A stretch of DNA of 7,622 bases, taken from contig BHEQ01000092.1 in assembly GCA_003864535.1 (NCBI GenBank), forward strand, positions 1 to 7,622. The letters are read 5' to 3'. The DNA is from Gammaproteobacteria bacterium (GTDB lineage: Bacteria; Pseudomonadota; Gammaproteobacteria; Cardiobacteriales; Wohlfahrtiimonadaceae). A model generated the notes under the pieces. It had not been told where the DNA came from. It saw only the letters and a program-made list of their open reading frames with translations, and did not search any database. Made by a program: the position numbers and the translations under genes. Of the stretch, positions 1-4,997 are shown one piece after another; position 1 is the stretch's first letter, and each line of letters opens with the position of its first letter.

Positions 1-1
1 T

Positions 2-1456
2 ATTTCAGGGCGCGTAAAGCATTTATACAGCATTTGGCACAAGATGGAGAGTAAGGGACGTAGTTTAGATCAACTCTTTGATGTGCGTGCAATTAGAGTT
101 AAAGTTGCTAATCTAAGCGATTGTTATACTGCATTAGGGGTGATTCATGAAAAATGGCAGCCGATCCCTAAAGAATTTGATGATTATATTGCCAATCCTA
201 AGACAAATGGCTATCAATCTTTGCATACAGCGGTACTTGGTCCTAAAGAGCGTACTTTAGAGGTTCAAATTAGAACCCAAGCGATGCATGATTATGCTGA
301 ACTTGGAGTCGCGGCACACTGGCGTTATAAAGAAGGAAATAGTGCGAGTAATCAACAAGATGCTTTAAATTGGCTGCGGCAAATTTTAGATAGCAAGGAT
401 GATATAAATCAAAGCGATGATGCGGTTGATCAATTTAAAGCGGCGGTTTTTAGTGATCGGGTTTATGTGCTTACGCCAAAAGGGCAGGCAATCGAGCTTA
501 TAGCTGGGGCAACTCCACTTGATTTTGCCTATCAGATTCATACTGATTTAGGGCATCGCTGTCGCGGTGCTAAAATTAATAATAAAATTGTACCGCTAAC
601 TTATATTCTAAAAAATGCAGATGTAATTGAGATATTAACCACAAAAATTCCTCATCCATCCAGAGATTGGATCTCACCACATTTAGCCTATTTAAAATCA
701 CCTAAATCACGTACTAAAGTTAGAGCTTGGTTTAAGCAACAAGATCAAGAGAAAAATCTATCTGAAGGTAAATTAATGCTGGAGCGCGAATTAAATCGCC
801 TTCATTATCAATGTGATCCTGAGACTTTATTGAAAATATCTAACAAATTAAATGTGAGTAGTATTAATGAATTATATATAAATATAGGTTCTGGAGACAT
901 AACTCTAAATCAATTTTTAGCCCGTTTACCCATAAATGATAAAGCCCAAAGAGCATTTAATTTTAGTAATATATTTTTGGGTGATAAAAATAAACTACTA
1001 AAAAATACAGATAATGGGATTCATGTGCGTGGGGTTGGTAATTTACTTACTGTGATTGCAAATTGCTGCAAGCCAGCTCCGCCTGAGCTAATTGGCGGTT
1101 TTATCACTTTAAATCGCGGCGTAAGTATTCATAAAGCTGATTGTACTAACTTTTTACACCTGCTCGAGCAATCCCCAATGCGCCGCATTGATGTTGACTG
1201 GGGGATCGAGCCTAGCTGCGGTGTATCTGTTGATATTATGTTGATTGCTTATGATAGAGCTGATCTTTTAAAAGACATAAGCTCGACAATATCTAATGAG
1301 CGTCTTAAAATAACCAACATGAAAATGGCTCCTTCAGAACAAGAAGGCGAAATGCACTTAGAGTTTTCCGTTGATATTAATCATATTGATCAACTAAGTC
1401 GCTTACTTGATCGTTTGCTCCAATTACCCAATATTATTGAAGCACGGCGTAAGTAA
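2..1456 (+). CDS. relA: RelA-type (p)ppGpp synthetase, 5' end outside window
   Basis: GTP/GDP pyrophosphokinase of the stringent response, which makes pppGpp/ppGpp on ribosomes carrying uncharged tRNA. The frame is open from base 2 and already reads ISGRVKHLYSIWHKM, the conserved interior of the synthetase domain, so the ATG at 44 is an internal Met and not the start. About 484 codons are visible; E. coli RelA has 744. Seen in order: the rest of the synthetase domain (NGYQSLHT and the catalytic-type Glu in LEVQIRT), a TGS domain (about nt 440-640), a helical linker, the zinc-finger/CC domain (Cys-Cys at 1064-1069, HKADC at 1130-1144), and a C-terminal ACT/RRM domain ending at the stop. The loop motif EFDD (nt 173-184) is the EXDD form of RelA; bifunctional Rel/SpoT enzymes have RXKD. 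The N-terminal hydrolase-like domain is not visible. trpD follows 53 nt downstream with no terminator in between, so cotranscription is likely. Confidence 0.95.
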   Translation: MSGRVKHLYSIWHKMESKGRSLDQLFDVRAIRVKVANLSDCYTALGVIHEKWQPIPKEFDDYIANPKTNGYQSLHTAVLGPKERTLEVQIRTQAMHDYAELGVAAHWRYKEGNSASNQQDALNWLRQILDSKDDINQSDDAVDQFKAAVFSDRVYVLTPKGQAIELIAGATPLDFAYQIHTDLGHRCRGAKINNKIVPLTYILKNADVIEILTTKIPHPSRDWISPHLAYLKSPKSRTKVRAWFKQQDQEKNLSEGKLMLERELNRLHYQCDPETLLKISNKLNVSSINELYINIGSGDITLNQFLARLPINDKAQRAFNFSNIFLGDKNKLLKNTDNGIHVRGVGNLLTVIANCCKPAPPELIGGFITLNRGVSIHKADCTNFLHLLEQSPMRRIDVDWGIEPSCGVSVDIMLIAYDRADLLKDISSTISNERLKITNMKMAPSEQEGEMHLEFSVDINHIDQLSRLLDRLLQLPNIIEARRK

Positions 1457-1493
1457 AGAGTACATCTATAAATTTAATAGAAACTATAATCAT

Positions 1494-1498
1494 AAGGA
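1494..1498 (+). promoter_or_regulatory. Ribosome binding site of trpD
   Basis: AAGGA lies 11 nt before the trpD ATG. The spacing is rather long, but acpP in this window has the same AAGGA with 11 nt spacing, so this seems normal for the organism. Confidence 0.6.
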
Positions 1499-1509
1499 TT
1501 TTTACAAGT

Positions 1510-2547
1510 ATGAATGCACACATTGATCCGCAAACAACTATGCAAATTATGCAAGAATTGATGCTCGGCTGTGATTTAAGCTCGCAACAAGCGGCACAAT
1601 TATTTTTAGCTATGCTCAATAATGAATTAGGTGATATTGAAAAAACTGCGATTCTAGTTGCCTTAAAAGTAAAGGGTGAAACCAGCGCGGAAATATCGGG
1701 AGCGGCGATGACGCTTAGAGCTCAGGCACTTCCATTTTCTATCCCTGATTATCAATACGCGGATATTGTCGGTACTGGTGGCGATGGCGTGAGTACCATT
1801 AATATCTCAACTGCGGTATCTTTTGTGGCGGCAGCGGCGGGTCTTCCCATCGTTAAACATGGGAATCGCGCTGTTTCAAGCAAATGTGGCGCGGCAGATT
1901 TACTAGAAAACTTTGGGGTTAATTTAAATATGCACCCAAATATTGCGCGCAAAGCACTTGATGAGGCGGGCGTTAGTTTTTTGTTTGCCCCAAAGTATCA
2001 TGAATCCATAAAACAGGTGATGCATGTCCGTAAAACCTTAGCGACGCGGACTATTTTTAATATCCTAGGGCCATTAATTTCTCCTGCAAAACCGCCGATT
2101 ATGCTCGTTGGTGTTTATGATCCTGCTCTTTGCGATATTTTTGCGAAAACGCTAAGAAATATGGGCTGCAAAAGAGCTTTGGTAGTTAATGGTTTAGGTC
2201 TGGATGAGATTGCAATCCATGGACGCACAAATACTGTTGAATTAATTAATGGCGAGATTATCCCAAAAGACTTTAAGCCTGCTGATTTTGGAGTGAGTGA
2301 ATTCCCACTATCAAGCATTATTGGAGGTAATCCATTTGAAAACGCAAGCTTTATTAAAAATGTTTTAGAAGGGCATGGTAAAGATTCACATTGCGCAGCC
2401 ATTGGGGTGAATGCCGCAGCCTTACTCTATCTTGCTGATAAGGTAGATAATCTAGCCCAAGGTTACGAGCTGGCGCGGGATACGATGCAATCAGGGAAAG
2501 CCGCGGTATGCTTATCTAAATTGGTTGAAATATCAAATATGGATTAG
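1510..2547 (+). CDS. trpD: Anthranilate phosphoribosyltransferase TrpD
   Basis: Transfers the phosphoribosyl group of PRPP to anthranilate, the second step from chorismate in tryptophan synthesis; cytosolic. The 345 residues match the usual stand-alone TrpD length, so it is not a TrpG-TrpD fusion. Family motifs: helical N-domain (1-70), PRPP/anthranilate glycine loop GTGGDG (88-93), NIST (98-101), KHGNR (116-120), VRKTLATRT (173-181) with the conserved Arg, NILGPL (184-189), and the metal-binding acidic pair in LDE (231-233). One variation: the usual SKSGS-AD type segment reads SKCGAAD (124-130). The ATG at 1510 has AAGGA upstream; later Met codons at residues 11 and 14 would cut into the first helix. 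It sits 53 nt behind relA, and its stop overlaps the stop of the convergent lipoprotein gene by 4 nt, so no other trp gene adjoins it on either side. Product assignment is secure; the biological reason for its location is unknown. Confidence 0.96.
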   Translation: MNAHIDPQTTMQIMQELMLGCDLSSQQAAQLFLAMLNNELGDIEKTAILVALKVKGETSAEISGAAMTLRAQALPFSIPDYQYADIVGTGGDGVSTINISTAVSFVAAAAGLPIVKHGNRAVSSKCGAADLLENFGVNLNMHPNIARKALDEAGVSFLFAPKYHESIKQVMHVRKTLATRTIFNILGPLISPAKPPIMLVGVYDPALCDIFAKTLRNMGCKRALVVNGLGLDEIAIHGRTNTVELINGEIIPKDFKPADFGVSEFPLSSIIGGNPFENASFIKNVLEGHGKDSHCAAIGVNAAALLYLADKVDNLAQGYELARDTMQSGKAAVCLSKLVEISNMD

Positions 2548-3242
2548 GGCTGGCGCGTTCCAACTAAGGCTTGACTAATGATGGTGTCAAAATAATAGCG
2601 TTGTTGATTTTTATTACGAGTTTCTAAAACACGAATACGATAAGATTGCCCCTCTTTAAAAACAAAGCCTTCTATATTTTCATCTAGAATCTCCCATTCA
2701 CTAATTGGAGATTTTTTTATACGCAAGCATTGTTTAATCGTATCTATATTGCAATTAATCATTTTGGGAGAGATGTCCCACAAATGTGCGGTTACACCTT
2801 TTGTATCTATTTTAGGTAGAGATTTGAAGACGATACGATAATTGTTTTGTGATTGTAAGATTAAATAATCAGTTCCTATTTTCGTGATCTTTGCATTATT
2901 TATCTCTTTAACAAGAAATTGATCCCATTCCATACTACTTTGCCTGCATCGTACTTTAGTTGAGCTTAAATCATCAAAAGAAATTATATTATTCGTAGTT
3001 GAAAATGCGCCTGTGAAACGGTTGCACCCTGGAGCTATAATGATATTTTGCTTATCAAAATCTAGGCGTACTATATGTTGTTTATTTTTAATTGAAAGAT
3101 TATCAGGATGAGAGAACTCCTGCATTACCCATCTATACTGACCTAATAAAGATTTAGATGAGAGGTGTGTTGGAGAGATGCATCCTATCAAAAGTATTAA
3201 TAACACGCTTAAAAGTAAATGTTTAAAATAAGAATATTGCAT
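2544..3242 (-). CDS. Lipoprotein with META (HslJ-like) and DUF4377 domains
   Basis: Predicted envelope lipoprotein of 232 residues. Residues 1-20 form a lipoprotein signal peptide (charged start, hydrophobic stretch) ending in the lipobox LIGC with Cys21 as the lipidation site; no Asp follows the Cys, so outer-membrane sorting is expected. Residues 33-141 are a META domain: GQYRWV, PGCNRFTGAF (71-80), the STKVRC segment (94-99) and EWDQFL (105-110). Residues about 150-226 fit DUF4377, with Cys164 and Cys172, EW (182-183), IEGF (190-193) and YRIRV (201-205). META proteins such as HslJ have been linked to heat-shock or antibiotic resistance; the function here is unknown. I chose the start at 3242 because it puts the signal peptide at the N-terminus and has AAAGG just upstream; the frame stays open to an ATG at 3347, which lacks a ribosome site and would add 35 unlikely residues. 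The 3' end overlaps trpD by 4 nt. Confidence 0.85.
   Translation of the reverse strand: MQYSYFKHLLLSVLLILLIGCISPTHLSSKSLLGQYRWVMQEFSHPDNLSIKNKQHIVRLDFDKQNIIIAPGCNRFTGAFSTTNNIISFDDLSSTKVRCRQSSMEWDQFLVKEINNAKITKIGTDYLILQSQNNYRIVFKSLPKIDTKGVTAHLWDISPKMINCNIDTIKQCLRIKKSPISEWEILDENIEGFVFKEGQSYRIRVLETRNKNQQRYYFDTIISQALVGTRQP
2688..2718 (+). terminator. Intrinsic terminator of trpD, inside the convergent gene
   Basis: AATCTCC (2688-2694) pairs perfectly with GGAGATT (2707-2713). The 12-nt loop can form a further 3 bp (ATT/AAT at 2696-2698 and 2703-2705), and a run of seven T (2712-2718) follows. It has the right orientation for plus-strand transcripts and lies about 140 nt past the trpD stop, within the DUF4377 part of the minus-strand lipoprotein gene. 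No comparable structure is closer to trpD. Confidence 0.7.
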
Positions 3243-3245
3243 AAG

Positions 3246-3250
3246 ACCTT
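3246..3250 (-). promoter_or_regulatory. Ribosome binding site of the lipoprotein gene
   Basis: Read on the minus strand, AAAGG stands about 4 nt before the ATG at 3242. It decides between this start and the upstream in-frame ATG at 3347, which has no purine-rich site. Confidence 0.55.
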
Positions 3251-3407
3251 TGTAAGTTATAGGATACTTAAAATCATAGTATGATTTACTTGTGTAGTGA
3301 TTAACTGCATATTTTCTATGCCAAAATAGTAACTTGTATGGGTACATCTATTTGTGATTTTCTAGCTGACACGATATTATTAAAATGCTCATTTATATAA
3401 GCCACAT

Positions 3408-3438
3408 ATTATAACTAAATGCTATAACTATTTGTTAA
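3408..3438 (-). promoter_or_regulatory. Candidate sigma70-like promoter for the lipoprotein gene
   Basis: On the minus strand, TTAACA (3433-3438, 5 of 6 consensus matches) is followed after 19 nt by a perfect TATAAT (3408-3413). The spacer is 1-2 nt longer than ideal. It would give a leader of about 160 nt. AT-rich sequence yields such matches easily, so this is tentative. Confidence 0.35.
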
Positions 3439-3460
3439 ATAAACTATAGTTTATAAACTA
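3439..3460. repeat. Two overlapping perfect palindromes, possible operator
   Basis: A 16-bp perfect palindrome (ATAAACTATAGTTTAT, 3439-3454) overlaps a 14-bp perfect palindrome (TAGTTTATAAACTA, 3447-3460). The unit AAACTA therefore occurs as direct, inverted, direct copies. The site lies in the divergent gap between the lipoprotein gene and xseB, just upstream of the candidate minus-strand -35. It could be an operator for a dimeric regulator or a chance product of AT richness. Confidence 0.4.
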
Positions 3461-3472
3461 AAAATATCAAAT

Positions 3473-3502
3473 TTGCATACAGGATATATCAAGCGATATA
3501 GT
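3473..3502 (+). promoter_or_regulatory. Candidate promoter for xseB
   Basis: TTGCAT (3473-3478) and TATAGT (3497-3502) are separated by 18 nt. The -10 matches 5 of 6 consensus bases, the -35 only 3 of 6. Transcription would start about 36 nt before the xseB ATG and keep its ribosome site. An alternative is the extended -10 TGCTATAAC at 3420-3428. Neither is strong. Confidence 0.25.
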
Positions 3503-3534
3503 ACACATATTTTTTTAAAATTAAAACAGTTTAT

Positions 3535-3539
3535 AAAGG
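3535..3539 (+). promoter_or_regulatory. Ribosome binding site of xseB
   Basis: AAAGG stands 5 nt before the ATG at 3545. It favours this start over the in-frame TTG at 3473, which has no such site and would add 24 residues not seen in XseB proteins. Confidence 0.6.
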
Positions 3540-3544
3540 TTTAT

Positions 3545-3865
3545 ATGGATAAGAAAAGTAGTACAAGTTTACCTATAGAAGGAGCTAATATAGCTAAATC
3601 AACTTCAATTGAAGAGATGTTTAGCGCATTGCAAATCATTGTAGCTTCTATGGAAAAAGGTGATCTGCCTTTAGATAGTGCCTTGAAAATGTTTGAAGAA
3701 GGTATAATTCTAACGCAGGAATGTCAAAAATTTCTAGAAAATGCAGAGCAAAGAATTACCCATGTTTTAAACCATCAGAGTGATAAAAAAGAACCAAGCG
3801 CGCCTAAAAAAGCTCTTAAAAAGCCAAAACAGGTAGATTTAGATCAAGCTGACCTTAAATTCTAA
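3545..3865 (+). CDS. xseB: Exodeoxyribonuclease VII small subunit XseB
   Basis: Small subunit of exonuclease VII, which coats the coiled-coil arms of XseA in the complex that degrades single-stranded DNA to oligonucleotides. The 106-residue product carries the XseB core at about residues 21-77: SIEEMFSALQIIV, then MEKGDLPLDSALKMFEEGI, then CQKFLENAEQRI. The core is two antiparallel helices joined at the GDLPL turn. It is longer than the roughly 80 residues typical of the family because of a polar N-terminal extension of about 20 residues and a Lys/Pro-rich tail after residue 80 that ends in an acidic stretch. ispA and dxs follow on the same strand as in many gammaproteobacteria, but 159 nt separate xseB from ispA where overlap or near-contact is usual. 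The xseA gene is not in the window. Confidence 0.93.
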   Translation: MDKKSSTSLPIEGANIAKSTSIEEMFSALQIIVASMEKGDLPLDSALKMFEEGIILTQECQKFLENAEQRITHVLNHQSDKKEPSAPKKALKKPKQVDLDQADLKF

Positions 3866-3869
3866 AAAT

Positions 3870-3901
3870 TAGAGGGCACATCTATTAATAGAAGCCCTCT
3901 A
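3870..3901. terminator. Stable hairpin just after xseB, possible terminator
   Basis: AGAGGGC (3871-3877) pairs with GCCCTCT (3894-3900), extended by one T-A pair. The loop contains a second perfect palindrome, TCTATTAATAGA (3881-3892), giving a stacked inner stem. On the plus strand no T-run follows, so it is a poor intrinsic terminator there and may instead protect the xseB mRNA end. On the minus strand the stem is followed by AATTTTT, so it could stop antisense transcription entering xseB. Confidence 0.45.
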
Positions 3902-4024
3902 TAGATCAAGCATACAAGCTGCACGTTATTGACTATGTTCCATAAATCCCCATTAGCAGATGTGGTCAGGATAGGTTAGGATTAACTTAATGGCGGTAAG
4001 AGACCTAATTAAAGAGATTAATTG
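3902..4024 (+). promoter_or_regulatory. Leader region upstream of ispA
   Basis: This gap holds no recognised riboswitch or RNA gene. Weak promoter-like hexamers occur: TTGACT at 3929-3934 without a convincing -10, and TGGTCA (3963-3968) spaced 17 nt from CTTAAT (3986-3991). TTAGG (3976-3980) could pair weakly with CCTAA (4004-4008). If the hairpin behind xseB ends transcription, ispA-dxs must be started from here. Confidence 0.25.
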
Positions 4025-4025
4025 A
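3990..4025 (+). CDS. Possible 11-codon leader peptide overlapping the ispA start
   Basis: An ATG at 3990 opens a frame of 11 codons (MAVRDLIKEIN) that stops at TGA 4023-4025, sharing its last base with the ispA ATG in the arrangement TGATG. AGGA at 3978-3981 lies 8 nt before its ATG, a good ribosome-site distance. This layout is typical of translational coupling. An ORF this short can arise by chance and the peptide is not recognised, so translation is unproven. Confidence 0.3.
   Translation: MAVRDLIKEIN
4011..4016 (+). promoter_or_regulatory. Ribosome binding site of ispA
   Basis: AAAGAG stands 8 nt before the ATG at 4025, which supports ATG 4025 over the adjacent in-frame TTG at 4022. It is a weak purine-rich site and also lies inside the upstream mini-ORF. 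Confidence 0.5.
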
Positions 4026-4987
4026 TGCAAAATAATATAAGTTTAACTTGGGCACAAAAAATGCAAGCTCACTTTGAAAATTGCTTTACACAGTGTTTTG
4101 ATGAAAATTTTGCTAAGCAAGATACGCATCCAAACTTAGCAAATGCTATGCGTTACAGTGCCTTAAATGGGGGCAAACGCCTGCGTCCTTTACTTGTATA
4201 CGCAAGTGCTGCTTTATTTATAAATATGCATACAACAAATAATCCTAATATTCCTGATCCTAATGCTTTTGATTCTAATTCTGATTCTAATTTAGATGTT
4301 AATTTAGATAGCTATGCAAGTGCGCTGGAAATGATCCATGTTTATTCATTAATTCATGATGATCTCCCAGCCATGGATAATGATGATTTACGCCGTGGCA
4401 AGCCTACGTGTCACATCGCCTTTGGTGAGGCGAGCGCAATTTTAGCAGGAGACGGTTTATTAACTTTAAGTTTTAATATATTAGCTGATGCAAATATGCC
4501 AGATAGTTTAAAGATAGCACTAATTTCTTTATTAAGTAATTGTGCGGGCATAGCAGGCATGGTTGATGGACAAATGCGTGATTTAATGAGTGAAAACAAA
4601 GATATTTCTTTTGCAACATTAACCACAATTCACGCAAAGAAAACAGGCGCATTAATTAAAGCAAGTATTTTAGGAGGGGCTTTATGCGCGCACGCTCAAC
4701 CTCAAGACTTAGAGCAACTTGCTATTTTTGCAGAACATTTAGGTTTGGCATTTCAAATTCAAGATGATGTTTTAGATGTAACAAGTGATAGTTTGACTTT
4801 GGGTAAAACCGCAGGCAAGGATGCGACCCAACATAAAGCAACTTATCCGAGTGTCCTTGGATTTGAAAATGCAAAGCAAGCGGCGCAAGATCAAGTTACG
4901 GCGGCACTTGAGGCTTTGGCTAAATTTGATGAACGTGCAGATCATCTGCGTGATATCGCCCGCTATGTAATTAATAGAAAATACTAG
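4025..4987 (+). CDS. ispA: Farnesyl diphosphate synthase IspA
   Basis: Short-chain trans-prenyltransferase that condenses IPP with DMAPP and then GPP to give C15 farnesyl diphosphate, precursor of undecaprenyl, quinone and other isoprenoid chains; cytosolic. All family landmarks are present in 320 residues: GGKRLRP (49-55), the first Asp-rich motif DDLPAMD (112-118) in the bacterial DDxxxxD form, with Tyr107 at the -5 chain-length position, RRGKPTCH (123-130), GQMRDL (182-187), KTGAL (206-210) and the second Asp-rich motif DDVLD (247-251). Tyr at -5 together with the two-residue insertion argues for C15 specificity. E. coli IspA has 299 residues; the excess is mostly a low-complexity Asn/Asp/Ser/Pro stretch at about 71-97, before the first Asp-rich motif. 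dxs starts 10 nt after the stop, with its ribosome site overlapping that stop, so the two form one transcription unit. Confidence 0.95.
   Translation: MQNNISLTWAQKMQAHFENCFTQCFDENFAKQDTHPNLANAMRYSALNGGKRLRPLLVYASAALFINMHTTNNPNIPDPNAFDSNSDSNLDVNLDSYASALEMIHVYSLIHDDLPAMDNDDLRRGKPTCHIAFGEASAILAGDGLLTLSFNILADANMPDSLKIALISLLSNCAGIAGMVDGQMRDLMSENKDISFATLTTIHAKKTGALIKASILGGALCAHAQPQDLEQLAIFAEHLGLAFQIQDDVLDVTSDSLTLGKTAGKDATQHKATYPSVLGFENAKQAAQDQVTAALEALAKFDERADHLRDIARYVINRKY
4236..4311 (+). repeat. Low-complexity coding repeat inside ispA
   Basis: A run of degenerate 6- and 12-nt units built on GATTCTAAT, TTAGAT and CCTAAT-like words encodes a stretch rich in Asn, Asp, Ser and Pro (IspA residues about 71-97). 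The reading frame is kept. The pattern is typical of expansion by replication slippage. Confidence 0.6.
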
Positions 4988-4990
4988 GGA
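4986..4990 (+). promoter_or_regulatory. Ribosome binding site of dxs
   Basis: AGGGA overlaps the ispA stop codon and lies 7 nt before the dxs ATG. The tight packing supports cotranscription and possible translational coupling with ispA. Confidence 0.65.
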
Positions 4991-4997
4991 AAAACTT

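Noticed and set aside
44..46. ATG as the start of relA
   Set aside because: The frame is open back to base 2 and encodes conserved synthetase residues, so the gene starts outside the window.
1485..1490. Perfect TATAAT before trpD as a promoter
   Set aside because: No -35 at 16-18 nt, and transcription would begin within or after the trpD ribosome site.
2115..2402. Minus-strand open frame inside trpD
   Set aside because: It is opposite conserved TrpD sequence and shows no domain or ribosome site support.
2469..2557. Repeated GCTGGCGCG at 2469 and 2549
   Set aside because: A 9-nt match in coding or stop-adjacent sequence without extension is consistent with chance.
3243..3347. 35-residue N-terminal extension of the lipoprotein
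   Set aside because: It would bury the signal peptide, and its ATG has no ribosome site.
3473..3544. TTG start giving a longer XseB
   Set aside because: No ribosome site, no family similarity in the extra residues, and a good AAAGG precedes the ATG at 3545.
3990..4022. Mini-ORF as the remnant of a peptide deformylase gene
   Set aside because: The first residues faintly resemble some deformylase starts, but 11 residues cannot support this and no further similarity follows.
3902..4024. TPP riboswitch controlling ispA-dxs, since Dxs uses thiamine diphosphate
   Set aside because: The conserved CTGAGA and related segments of that riboswitch are absent.
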